NCBI GenBank assembly: GCA_021371965.1
Contig: JAJFVE010000131.1
Location: 1 to 64,000 of the forward strand
DNA length: 64,000 nt
Direction of reading: 5' to 3'
Source of the DNA: Planctomycetaceae bacterium
Lineage (GTDB): Bacteria > Planctomycetota > Phycisphaerae > SM23-33
Part shown: piece after piece, positions 54,293 through 62,961 of the stretch
How positions within the stretch are numbered: the first letter of the stretch is position 1
How the letters are laid out: every line of letters starts with the position of its first letter
The notes under the pieces: generated by a model
Databases searched by the model: none
Told to the model about the DNA's origin: nothing
What the model saw: the letters and a program-made list of their open reading frames with translations, nothing else
Made by a program: the position numbers and the translations under genes

Positions 54293-54883
54293 ATGCCGAA
54301 AATGTTGCGAGAAAACTGGATCGTGCTGGCGATGCTGGTGGGAATCTCCACCGCCGCATGCACGCTGCTGTACCTTCCCCAGAAGAAGCGGCTGGAGGCG
54401 GTCAAGGCCGACATTGCCGCCGGCAAGATCGAGATCGCCGAGCAGGCGGCCAAGACCGCCTCGGTCCCCGAACTGCTGCGCCGCGTGGATGAGATGCAAA
54501 AGCAGCTCAACAAGTTCGACCGCCGCCTGCCCCAGCGCCGCGAACTCGACGGGTTCCTGCGGGAGATCAACACGCGCCTGACCGAGGCGGGCCTGCGCGA
54601 CGCGCTTATCGAGCCGGGAAACCCCCTCAAGGAAGAGCTCTTCAACACCCTGCCCATCATCATGCGATTCCGCGGCTCGTACCTGTCGCTTGCCAACTTC
54701 CTCGAGGGCATTCACCACATGGACCGCATGGCCTGCGTGCACAGCGTCCGCATCGGACAGGAACGCGGCGGCGACATGCGGCGCGGCGCCCAGGGCGAGG
54801 CCGAAAAGATCATGGGTGACACCGCCAAGCTGGATATCGAACTGCAGTTGAACATCTACTTCACAAGCGACGTCAAGATATGA
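54293..54883 (+). CDS. pilO: PilO-like inner-membrane pilus assembly protein
   Basis: 196 residues: a short cytoplasmic tail, one helix (VLAMLVGISTAACTLLYLP, ~12-30), a coiled coil, and a periplasmic domain (ELDGFLREINTRLTEAGL...). The size and order after pilN support PilO. Overlaps the next gene by four bases. Confidence 0.8.
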   Translation: MPKMLRENWIVLAMLVGISTAACTLLYLPQKKRLEAVKADIAAGKIEIAEQAAKTASVPELLRRVDEMQKQLNKFDRRLPQRRELDGFLREINTRLTEAGLRDALIEPGNPLKEELFNTLPIIMRFRGSYLSLANFLEGIHHMDRMACVHSVRIGQERGGDMRRGAQGEAEKIMGDTAKLDIELQLNIYFTSDVKI

Positions 54884-55521
54884 ACCCACGACACCGAACT
54901 ACCGCCCCGCAGAGCCATGGCCTGGCCGCCGAGCTCCTGCGCGACAAGAAGAAGACGGCCATCCTCAGCGTGCTGCTCGTGGTGGGGGTGATTATGGGCG
55001 TGCGATTGATCGGCAAGAGCGAACCCGTCGCGGCGCAGGCCGCCGTGGCGGTTGCGGCGCCGGCGGCGGGCGTGACGGCGCCGCAGGCCGAGGAAGTCAT
55101 CAAGAGTATCGCCGCCCGCAAGACCAACCCTAACCAGGTGCGGGTCTTCAAGCGGGACCTGTTCCGCGTCCATGAAGATCTCTACACGCTGCTGAGCTCG
55201 CCGGCGGCGCAGGCCGCACCGGTGGCGCCGGCGGCAGGGCCGATCGTCGATCCGGAACTGGAAACGAAGCGCCGTATCGAGCGGGTCCAGCTGGAGGCCA
55301 AATTACTCTGTTTGCAAATCACAATTGTGTCCGATAACCCTACTGCGATCATCAACGGCGATCCGTTTGGCATTGGCGACACGATCACCACGCTGGTCAA
55401 GGAGCGTGATGGGAAGGAAACCAAGGCCGAATTCAAGGTCGTCAGTATCGCTGCCAAGGTGTGCACCATCGTGCGCGACGGCGTGTCGGTCGAGCTGCGG
55501 ATGAAGGACGAGAAGCCCTGA
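54880..55521 (+). CDS. PilP-like periplasmic/inner-membrane protein
   Basis: 213 residues. One hydrophobic segment (TAILSVLLVVGVIMGVRL, ~27-45), an Ala/Val/Pro linker and a C-terminal beta domain (LVKERDGKETKAEFKVVSIA, VRDGVSVELRM) of the kind that links the PilNO complex to the secretin. Position between pilO and pilQ supports PilP; direct similarity is slight. Confidence 0.6.
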   Translation: MNPRHRTTAPQSHGLAAELLRDKKKTAILSVLLVVGVIMGVRLIGKSEPVAAQAAVAVAAPAAGVTAPQAEEVIKSIAARKTNPNQVRVFKRDLFRVHEDLYTLLSSPAAQAAPVAPAAGPIVDPELETKRRIERVQLEAKLLCLQITIVSDNPTAIINGDPFGIGDTITTLVKERDGKETKAEFKVVSIAAKVCTIVRDGVSVELRMKDEKP

Positions 55522-55590
55522 TTTCGCCGCCGGCACCGGCCCCGCGCCCGGCGGTGCCGTGTGACCGGATTCCATGGAAGGAGCTTCGCT

Positions 55591-57633
55591 ATGGCGCTCT
55601 CAAGGACGAGAGGGGCAGGACGACGCCTGGGGCGGACGATTTTAATTGCCGCCGCGACGGCAATGATCGTCCTGGTTCCCGTCGTTTATGCCCAGGATGA
55701 CGACGAGCCCGTCTGGCCCGCCCCCGGGGCCACTAAAGGTAAACCTCGCATCTATCCCGCCACGCCCTCGGCGATTGCCGGCGTGGCAACCGCGACGCAG
55801 CCGGCCGCCACCGGTCCGGCCACGCGCGAGGGGCACGTTCAGCCGCCCGGGACGTTCAGCGCGTTCTACCGCGGCAGCGACCTGCGAAGCGTGCTTCAGT
55901 TGCTCAGCACGCAGGGGCGTCGGAATATCATCGCCACCCCTGAAGTCGCCGGAACGGTCACCGCCGACCTCTACGACGTCACGTTCAAGCAGGCGATGGA
56001 CGCCATCCTGGGCGCCAACGGGTTTGTCTACGAAGAAAAAGACAACTTTATCTACGTCTACACGCCCAAGCAACTGGCCGACATCCGCAAGGCCCAGCAG
56101 AAAATCCGCACACAGATCTTCAACCTGTCGTACATCACCGCCGGCGACGCCCGCGTGCTGCTGACGCCGGTGATCTCCAAGGATGGGATCATCGCCGTGA
56201 CGCCCCCGGCCCAGGTCGGCATTGCCGCCAGCGCCACCGACGCCGGCGGCAACAGCTACGCCACGCGCGACGTGCTGGTGGTGCGCGACTATGATGAGAA
56301 CCTCGCCCGGGTGGCCGAGCTCCTCAAGGACCTCGACGTCAAGCCCCCGCAGGTGCTGATCGAGGCGACGATCCTGGCGGCCACGCTCGAAGAGACCAAC
56401 GCCCTGGGCGTCAACATCAGCGTGCTCAAAGGCGTCGACTTCCAGGACGTGACCGGCTCGATCGCCACGGTCGGCCCGGCCGGCAACACCAACAGCGGTT
56501 CCATCACCGCCACGGGGTTGCAGGGCGACACCGGCACGACGCTTCGCACCGGTTTTGCCGACGTTACCGGCGGGTTGTCCATCGGCATCCTGGGCGACCG
56601 CATCGCGGCTTTTATCAGCGCCCTGGAAACCGTGACGGACACGACGGTGCTGGCTAATCCCAAGCTGCTGGTGATGAACAAGCAGCGCGGGGAGGTGCTG
56701 ATCGGCCAGCGGCAGGGCTACCGCCAGACCACGCAGACCGACACGACCATCAGCGAAACGATCGAGTTCCTCGAGACCGGCACTCGCATGATCGTGCGCC
56801 CTTACGTGGCCAAGAACAACTACATCCGGATGGAGATTCACCCGGAGGAATCGGCCGGAAGCGTCGACGCGGCGACGGGGCTGCCCTTCAGCACGACGAC
56901 GGAAGTGACCTCCAACGTGATGGTGCGCGACGGTCACACGATCGTGATCGGCGGTCTGTTCCGCGAGGAAACCCAAAACGCCCGCAACCAGGTGCCCCTG
57001 GTGGGCAACATCCCGGTGCTCGGGGCGCTGTTCCGCCGCACGGCCGACACGCAGCGGCGCCGCGAGATCATCGTGCTGCTGACGCCACACATCATCCAGC
57101 AGGAGCCCGACGAACAGGTCGGCGAGGCCATGAAGGATGATGTCGAACGTTTTCGAGTCGGCGCCCGCAACGGCCTGCAATGGTTCGGGCGGGAGCGCCT
57201 GGCCGAATGCCACCTGCGCGCCGCCAAGCATTTCATGAACGAAGGCAACTACGGCCTGTCGCTATGGAGCCTGGACCTGGCTTTGTCGCTTCGCCCGCGG
57301 ATGCTCGAGGCCATTCGCCTGCGCGAAGAGATCCTCGGCCGGACCTACTGGGCGCATCATGCCCGCCATTCCAGCGTCAAATACGCGGTTCAGCGGATGA
57401 TCATGCAGGAACTCGGCCGCCCGTACGAGCCGATCGTGCCTCCGGACAAACCGCTGCGTCCCGAGGTCATTCCCCCGGACGTTCGGCAGAACCTGGGCAT
57501 AGGCCCGCAATACGTGGCGCCGCTTCCCGGTCCGCGGGGGCAGACCATCAGCCCGCCTCCGCCGACGCCGCAATTGAAGATGGCCCCTCCAAAAGCCGAT
57601 GTCAAAGGTGTAGAAGCGCCGCGCCGCAAGTGA
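55591..57633 (+). CDS. pilQ: PilQ/GspD-type outer-membrane secretin
   Basis: 680 residues. Signal peptide (RTILIAAATAMIVLVPVVYA), then STN/N0-N1-type periplasmic domains (FRGSDLRSVLQLLSTQGRRNII-like), and a secretin core with VLANPKLLVMNKQRGEVLIG, TRMIVRPYV and the family end IPVLGALFRRT...EIIVLLTPHI. An extra ~110-residue C-terminal region follows. The ATG at 55591 has GGAAGGAG upstream; a GTG at 55561 is an alternative. It forms the pore through which the filament leaves. Confidence 0.9.
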   Translation: MALSRTRGAGRRLGRTILIAAATAMIVLVPVVYAQDDDEPVWPAPGATKGKPRIYPATPSAIAGVATATQPAATGPATREGHVQPPGTFSAFYRGSDLRSVLQLLSTQGRRNIIATPEVAGTVTADLYDVTFKQAMDAILGANGFVYEEKDNFIYVYTPKQLADIRKAQQKIRTQIFNLSYITAGDARVLLTPVISKDGIIAVTPPAQVGIAASATDAGGNSYATRDVLVVRDYDENLARVAELLKDLDVKPPQVLIEATILAATLEETNALGVNISVLKGVDFQDVTGSIATVGPAGNTNSGSITATGLQGDTGTTLRTGFADVTGGLSIGILGDRIAAFISALETVTDTTVLANPKLLVMNKQRGEVLIGQRQGYRQTTQTDTTISETIEFLETGTRMIVRPYVAKNNYIRMEIHPEESAGSVDAATGLPFSTTTEVTSNVMVRDGHTIVIGGLFREETQNARNQVPLVGNIPVLGALFRRTADTQRRREIIVLLTPHIIQQEPDEQVGEAMKDDVERFRVGARNGLQWFGRERLAECHLRAAKHFMNEGNYGLSLWSLDLALSLRPRMLEAIRLREEILGRTYWAHHARHSSVKYAVQRMIMQELGRPYEPIVPPDKPLRPEVIPPDVRQNLGIGPQYVAPLPGPRGQTISPPPPTPQLKMAPPKADVKGVEAPRRK

Positions 57634-57707
57634 CGTCCAGCCGCTGTCGGACGTGCGGCGCCCTTCCCGCGCCGCACGAGCCGGCCGCGGGAAAGTGAAG
57701 GTACTCC

Positions 57708-58943
57708 ATGAAGCAATCAACTTCAGCACGCACCGCAGTCACGCTGGCAGGCGTGGCGATGGCCCTTTGCGCACTGTGCACGGCCGGGTGCCCGTCCAAT
57801 CACACGGCCTCACAGGATGAGGCCAAGCAGAAAGCCCAGGGCCGGTGGAACACCGTCCGCGCCGAGATGCTCTGCGGCGTGGCGGCGGACAATCTGCGCG
57901 GCGGGCGACTGGATGCCGCCCAGGCCAAGGCCGCCGAGGCGCTGGCCATGGACCCCAACTCCATAGCGGCGCTGCTGGTCACAGGGCGCATCGCCCTGGA
58001 GCGGGGGCAGTACGCCCAGGCCCTCAAGAGCTTCGAGCAGGCCCGCAAGATCGATCCCAAGAACGCCCAGGCGGCGTACTATCAGGCCGTCGGGCTGGAA
58101 AAGAGCAATCGTCTCGACGAGGCGCTGCAGTCGTACCGCCAGGCGTACTTCCTCAATGATACCAGCCTCGACGGCGTCAAGGGCGCCGCCGAGGTGATGG
58201 TCGCCATGGGCCATGCGCCCCAGGCGAGGGCGTATCTCAGCGGGTTCATGGTCCGCTCCGATGGCGATGCGGGAATGCGTGAACTGGCCGGACGCGTCGC
58301 CATGCTCTGCGGCGAATACGCCGAGGCGGCCAAGCACTTCGCCAAAGCCCGCGACATCGACAGTGGCAATATGTTCTATGTCGAAAAGCTGATCGAGGCG
58401 CAGTTCCTGGCCGGGCAATATCACGAGGCCCTGGCCTCGATGCGCGACCTCAAGGCGTCGGATCGGTACAGCCCGCCGGCGTCCATCTACGTCATCCAGG
58501 GCGACTGCTGCCTGGCGATGAACCGGCCCAACGACGCCCTGGCCGCTTTCACCACGGCCACGACCGTCAATGCCAGGCTGTGGGCGGCGTGGGCGGGAAT
58601 GTCGCGGGTCGAGCTGGCGCTGTCGCGCCCGGCCCAGGCCGTTGAGGCCGCCCGCAAAGCCTATGAATTGGATAAGGACAACCCCGACAGCACGTTGCTC
58701 GTCGGGTACAGCCTGATTCGTGCCGGACGCACGGCCGAGGCCGTTGCCTGTCTCAAACAGGCCCTGGCCCGAGGCAACGACCCCACGCTGCTGTGTGTGA
58801 TGGGGCGGGCCTATGCCGCCGGCGGCGATGAGCTCGAGGCCACGCGGTGCTATACCGCTGCCTTGCGCTGCGAACCAGGCAACCGGCTGGCCAGCGAATT
58901 GCTGAGCAGCATGGCACGGAAGGCAAAGACGGAGACCCGTTAG
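57708..58943 (+). CDS. TPR lipoprotein of the pilus cluster
   Basis: 411 residues. Signal peptide ending in the lipobox LCTAGC (Cys ~28), then about ten TPR units (e.g. YAQALKSFEQARKIDPKNAQAAYYQAVGL, HYEALASMRDL region). It resembles PilF/PilW-type pilotins in form, which move the secretin to the outer membrane, but is longer. It lies between pilQ and the sensor kinase. Confidence 0.8.
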   Translation: MKQSTSARTAVTLAGVAMALCALCTAGCPSNHTASQDEAKQKAQGRWNTVRAEMLCGVAADNLRGGRLDAAQAKAAEALAMDPNSIAALLVTGRIALERGQYAQALKSFEQARKIDPKNAQAAYYQAVGLEKSNRLDEALQSYRQAYFLNDTSLDGVKGAAEVMVAMGHAPQARAYLSGFMVRSDGDAGMRELAGRVAMLCGEYAEAAKHFAKARDIDSGNMFYVEKLIEAQFLAGQYHEALASMRDLKASDRYSPPASIYVIQGDCCLAMNRPNDALAAFTTATTVNARLWAAWAGMSRVELALSRPAQAVEAARKAYELDKDNPDSTLLVGYSLIRAGRTAEAVACLKQALARGNDPTLLCVMGRAYAAGGDELEATRCYTAALRCEPGNRLASELLSSMARKAKTETR

Positions 58944-58970
58944 AGGTTCGGCGCCGTTTTGCGGCACAGG

Positions 58971-59020
58971 GTGGCACAGCCTTTCCAGGCTGTGAACACC
59001 GGCTGGAAAGCCCGTGCCAC
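58971..59020. repeat. palindromic repeat family B, copy before the kinase gene
   Basis: Arms 58971-58988 and 59003-59020 pair in 16 of 18 positions (GTGGCAC...CTTTCCAG / CTGGAAAG...GTGCCAC). A relative is in frame in the HD-GYP gene at 61036-61090. If the first ATG of the kinase frame (58959) were used this copy would be translated. Confidence 0.75.
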
Positions 59021-59060
59021 GCGACCGAGGGCGCCGGAGGGATCACAAACGGAGGCGGCG

Positions 59061-60503
59061 GTGACGACGGTCAAAAGGCTCAGCCTGGCAACCATGGTCA
59101 TCATTTGCGTAGGGGCCAGTGCGGCCTACTATGCAACCATGATGGCCATGCAGGGTCACGGCGTCCTCAGCTCGGCCCTGAACTACCTCGTCGTGGGGCT
59201 CGTGACGGCCCTGACGGTGCTGCTGCTACTGCTGTTCTGGCGGAGCCTGCACAAGGCCATTAGCACCATCGCCAGCCAACTCGAGACGATGGCCGCCACC
59301 GGACAGAGCGGCCTGGTGATGGTCCAGGGCAATCACGAGCTGTCGCAACTGGCCCGGCCGCTCAACGCCTTTCTCACCAGCACGCGCGAGAAGATCGACG
59401 AACTCCAGAACGCCAACCGCGAACTGCAGATACAGGCCCGCATTGCCTCGGCCGAAAAGCAGCATACCGAGGCCATCATCTTCTCCATCAGCGACGCGGT
59501 GCTGGTGACCAATCGCTTTGACGAACTGCTGCTGGCCAACGAGGCGGCCGAGAAGCTCCTGGGGTTCAAGCTCTCGGGGGCGCTGCGGCAGAACATCGAC
59601 CGCATCATCGCCGACGGCACGCTGGTTCGCCTGGTGCGCGAGACGCGCGGGCACGGGCGCACGCCCACGCGGCGCGTCGTCGAGCACGCCATCGACCTCA
59701 AGGGCGAGGTGCGGGTCTTCCGCGTCACCTTGAGCTGCATCGCCGGGGCCAACGAAGAAGTCTCCGGCGTTGTGGCCGTGCTCCATGACGTGACGCGCGA
59801 GAAGGAAATCGCCCAGAAGACGACGGATTTCGTCTCCAACGTCTCGCACGAGCTCAAGACGCCGCTGGCGTCGATCAAGGCGTACATCGAGATGCTCCAG
59901 GACGGCGAGGCCCAGGACGAGGCCACCTGCAAGGAGTTCTACGAGATCATCGCCGCCGAGACCGACCGCCTCCACCGGCTGATCGAGAACATCCTCAACA
60001 TCTCGCGCATCGAGTCGGGCGTCGTCAAGGTCGTCAAGGAGCCCATCAGCCTGACGGCCGTGGTCAAGCAGGTCATCGACGTGGCGGCCCCGCAGGCCAA
60101 GGCCAAGCAGATCGCCCTCGTGGCGCGCCTGGCGCCGGTGTTCCAGCAGGTCGAGGCCGACCGCGACATGGTCTTCCAGGCCGTCATGAACCTGATCTCC
60201 AACGCCATCAAGTATACGCCCGAGGGAGGCACGGTGACGGTGACGGCCAGCATTGACGAGCGGCGAGGCGTGGCGGTGTGCGACGTGGCCGATACGGGCG
60301 TGGGCATTCCTGGCGACGACCTGCCGCACGTGTTCGAGAAGTTCTACCGCGTCGAGGCCAACAAGAAGATGGCCAAGGGCACCGGCCTGGGCCTGACGCT
60401 GGTCAAGCATATTGTCGAGACGGTGCACGACGGAAAGCTGTCGGTCTCCAGCGAGAAGGGCAAAGGCAGTACGTTCAGTTTCGAGCTGCCGGTGATGGCG
60501 TAA
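59061..60503 (+). CDS. membrane sensor histidine kinase with PAS domain
   Basis: 480 residues. Two membrane helices (~5-28 and ~38-60), a HAMP-like helix, a PAS domain (ISDAVLVTNRFDELLLANEAAEKLL), then a classical kinase: phospho-His in FVSNVSHELKTPLASIKAY (~263), N box NLISNAIKYTPEGG, G1 DTGVGIP, F box VFEKFYR and G2 GTGLGLTLVKH. The GTG at 59061 has GGAGG upstream; the earlier ATG at 58959 would read through repeat B and is rejected. Pairs with the next gene. Confidence 0.9.
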   Translation: MTTVKRLSLATMVIICVGASAAYYATMMAMQGHGVLSSALNYLVVGLVTALTVLLLLLFWRSLHKAISTIASQLETMAATGQSGLVMVQGNHELSQLARPLNAFLTSTREKIDELQNANRELQIQARIASAEKQHTEAIIFSISDAVLVTNRFDELLLANEAAEKLLGFKLSGALRQNIDRIIADGTLVRLVRETRGHGRTPTRRVVEHAIDLKGEVRVFRVTLSCIAGANEEVSGVVAVLHDVTREKEIAQKTTDFVSNVSHELKTPLASIKAYIEMLQDGEAQDEATCKEFYEIIAAETDRLHRLIENILNISRIESGVVKVVKEPISLTAVVKQVIDVAAPQAKAKQIALVARLAPVFQQVEADRDMVFQAVMNLISNAIKYTPEGGTVTVTASIDERRGVAVCDVADTGVGIPGDDLPHVFEKFYRVEANKKMAKGTGLGLTLVKHIVETVHDGKLSVSSEKGKGSTFSFELPVMA

Positions 60504-60523
60504 CCGAGGCGGAGGGAATGATC

Positions 60524-60913
60524 ATGAACGAACGCGTGGTAGTGGCCGACGACGAAGCCCACATTCTGCACGTGGTTTCGCTGAAGCTCCGCAACGCCGG
60601 ATACGAGGTGGTGACGGCCCAGGATGGCGAGGAAGCCCTCGAGTTGTGCCTGGCCGACCCGCCGGACCTGCTGATCACCGACTTCCAGATGCCCGTGATG
60701 AGCGGGGTGGACCTCTGCCGCCAGCTTCGCGCCCACGAGAGCACGCGGGGGATCCCGGCGATGATGCTCACCGCCCGCGGGTTCGATCTGGAACCCGGCG
60801 AGATGATCGACGTCGGGATCGCCGCCGTCCTGGCCAAGCCATTTTCGCCCCGCGAAGTCCTGGCCAAAGTTGAAGACCTCCTCGCACAGACGCAAGGACC
60901 CGATGTGAACTGA
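60524..60913 (+). CDS. single-domain response regulator
   Basis: 129 residues, one receiver domain. Acidic pair DDE (~9-11), phospho-Asp in LLITDFQMP (~52), Thr in MMLTARG and Lys in VLAKPFS are all present. No output domain, so it probably acts by protein contact (as CheY does) or as a phosphorelay step. ATG 60524 has GGAGGG seven bases upstream. It touches the HD-GYP gene (TGATG). Confidence 0.85.
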   Translation: MNERVVVADDEAHILHVVSLKLRNAGYEVVTAQDGEEALELCLADPPDLLITDFQMPVMSGVDLCRQLRAHESTRGIPAMMLTARGFDLEPGEMIDVGIAAVLAKPFSPREVLAKVEDLLAQTQGPDVN

Positions 60914-62616
60914 TGAGCGCCAGCCTCAAAAACAGTTCCCGCAGCCTCGCCACGCTCGGACCGGCGCTGCGCCGGATCGAATCGCGAATGGCCGAACTGG
61001 GCCTCAACGTGCTGGTGCGCGAGGCCGACGCCGCGGTGGCACGGCCTTGCCATGCTGTGTCATCGGCACAGGCCGGAAAGCCCGTGCCACAGAGCCTGTT
61101 CTGCCAGATTGTCTGCGGCAGCCCCAACTCCCCCTGCGCCGCCGGCTTGGAAGCCCTGGCCGCCCAGGCCCTCGAGAGCGGGCAAAATGCCTGCGGCCGC
61201 AGCGCCATCGGCTGCAGCCTGATGGCCGTGCCCGTGCGCCTGCGGCGTAAGACCGCCGGCGTTATCGCCGCGTGCTTCCCCACGACGGATCTGCTCGACG
61301 AGGAAACGCTCTCCCGCGCCTGCGACCGTCTGCACATCGACCGCCAGGTCGCCCATCGCCTGGCTGCTGACGCCTGCCGGCACCGCGGCGAAGAGACCGC
61401 CGATTTTATGCGCATCCTCGAATGGCTCCTGCAGGACTGCCAGGCCCTGGGCGTGGCCGACGACGAACTGACCACCCTGAGCACGAACCTGGCCAACACC
61501 TATGAGGAACTGGCGCTGGTTTACAACATCAGCGGCAGCGTGCGAGTCACGGCAGGGGCCCAGGAGTTTCTCCAGAAGGTCTGCTCCGAGATGTGCGAGG
61601 TGATGAAGATCGAGACCGCCGCGGCGGTGATCTCGCCGGCACCCGGAAAGGGCGCCATGCAGGAGGCGGCCGTCGTGCACGGGTTCTGGGGCCCGCGCAC
61701 CGACGACGTCGGACAACTGCTCTTGCAGTCGGTGGCGCCGAGTTTCACGGCCAACCATCGCCCCGTTATTGCCAACATCTGGGATTCTGCGCGAAATGTG
61801 GCCGGCCTGAGCGTGCATAACCTGGTGGCCGTTCCGCTGGTGGTCGACCAGAACGTGGTGGGCGTGCTGGCGGCAGTCAACAAGCTCAGCGGCGACTTCG
61901 ACAGCATCGACATGAAGCTTATCAGCGCCGTGGGCAGCCAGGCGTCGGTCTTTCTGGACAACAACCGCCTGTACGCCGACGTGCAGGACCTGCTGATGGG
62001 CGTCTTGCACGCGCTGACGGCGTCAATCGACGCCAAGGACCCCTACACCTGCGGCCATTCGCTGCGCGTGGCGAAGCTGTCGCGCCAGTTGGCCCTGGCG
62101 TGCGGGTATCCTCGCGACAAGGCCGAGCGCCTGTATCTGTGCGGGCTGCTGCACGACATCGGAAAAATCGGCGTTCCGGAGCGCATCTTGTGCAAGACGG
62201 CCCGCCTGACGGACGAAGAATATGACGTGATCAAGCGGCATCCGGGTATCGGGGCCAAGATCTTGACCGGCATCCGCCAGCTCGAGGACGTGGCGGTGGG
62301 CATCGTGACCCACCACGAGCGCCTCGACGGGCGCGGGTATCCCAACGCCCTCAAGGGCGAGGAGATCCCCATGGACGGCCGCATCGTCGGCCTGGCCGAC
62401 GCGTTTGACGCCTTGACGAGCGACCGCGTGTATCGCAAGGCGCTGTCGCCGGAGCAGGTTATTGCCGAGATCCGCCGATGCACCGGAACGCAGTTCGACC
62501 CGCTGGTGGTCGAAAAGCTCCTGGCCTGGGACATCCAGACGCTGCTGGCCGAGATGCCCCATGCCGAGGCCGACGGTCTGCTGCACCGCAACGCCGAGGA
62601 ATGCCATGAAAATTAA
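60913..62616 (+). CDS. GAF / HD-GYP c-di-GMP phosphodiesterase
   Basis: 567 residues. A Cys-rich N-terminal PocR-like region (~60-110: CQIVCGSPNSPCAAGLEAL), a helical linker, a GAF domain (~195-345) and an HD-GYP domain: GHSLRVAKLSRQLA, HDIGKIG (~414), THHERLDGRGYP (~466) and ADAFDALTSDRVYR. All metal-binding His/Asp residues are present, so it should hydrolyse c-di-GMP. A family B repeat (61036-61090) adds about 18 residues (VARPCHAVSSAQAGKPVP) in frame just before the Cys-rich region. Confidence 0.9.
   Translation: MSASLKNSSRSLATLGPALRRIESRMAELGLNVLVREADAAVARPCHAVSSAQAGKPVPQSLFCQIVCGSPNSPCAAGLEALAAQALESGQNACGRSAIGCSLMAVPVRLRRKTAGVIAACFPTTDLLDEETLSRACDRLHIDRQVAHRLAADACRHRGEETADFMRILEWLLQDCQALGVADDELTTLSTNLANTYEELALVYNISGSVRVTAGAQEFLQKVCSEMCEVMKIETAAAVISPAPGKGAMQEAAVVHGFWGPRTDDVGQLLLQSVAPSFTANHRPVIANIWDSARNVAGLSVHNLVAVPLVVDQNVVGVLAAVNKLSGDFDSIDMKLISAVGSQASVFLDNNRLYADVQDLLMGVLHALTASIDAKDPYTCGHSLRVAKLSRQLALACGYPRDKAERLYLCGLLHDIGKIGVPERILCKTARLTDEEYDVIKRHPGIGAKILTGIRQLEDVAVGIVTHHERLDGRGYPNALKGEEIPMDGRIVGLADAFDALTSDRVYRKALSPEQVIAEIRRCTGTQFDPLVVEKLLAWDIQTLLAEMPHAEADGLLHRNAEECHEN
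61036..61090. repeat. palindromic repeat family B inside the HD-GYP gene
   Basis: Arms GTGGCAC...(61036-61042) and ...GTGCCAC (61084-61090); extended arms match in 19 of 24 positions. It keeps the reading frame. Confidence 0.75.
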
Positions 62617-62947
62617 CGCCGAAAGTTACGGCCACGCCGTCATGCTCAACCTCAACGGCGACCTGACGGCCGACGCCCTGGAAGCCTTCAAGCAGGCCGT
62701 CGACCACCAGCTCGAGCCCAGGGAAGTCGTCGACCTGGTGCTCAACTGCGAGGCGGTCCCGTTCATCGACAGCGCCGCCCTGGAGTGCCTGCTGGACCTG
62801 CAGGAGAAACTCGCCCTGCGCTTCGGGCAGATCAAGCTCGTCAAGTGCGACGAAAACGTGCGGAAGATCCTCGAGATCACCGCCCTGCAGTCGACCTTTG
62901 AACACTACGACCGCGTGGCCGACGCCGTCAAGGCCCTCAGCGCGTGA
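62606..62947 (+). CDS. STAS-domain anti-sigma-factor-antagonist-like protein
   Basis: 113 residues, a SpoIIAA-like STAS domain. VPFIDSAALECLLDLQ (~49-64) carries the Ser normally phosphorylated by a partner kinase. The ATG at 62606 lies in the end of the HD-GYP gene. In pilus and adhesion systems such proteins act as partner switches. No matching HATPase kinase (RsbW-type) is in the window. Confidence 0.85.
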   Translation: MKINAESYGHAVMLNLNGDLTADALEAFKQAVDHQLEPREVVDLVLNCEAVPFIDSAALECLLDLQEKLALRFGQIKLVKCDENVRKILEITALQSTFEHYDRVADAVKALSA

Positions 62948-62961
62948 GTGGAGGAAGTATT

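Noticed and set aside
58959..59060. Longer N-terminus of the sensor kinase from the ATG at 58959
   Set aside because: It would translate repeat family B, while a GTG at 59061 has a GGAGG site and begins just before the first membrane helix.
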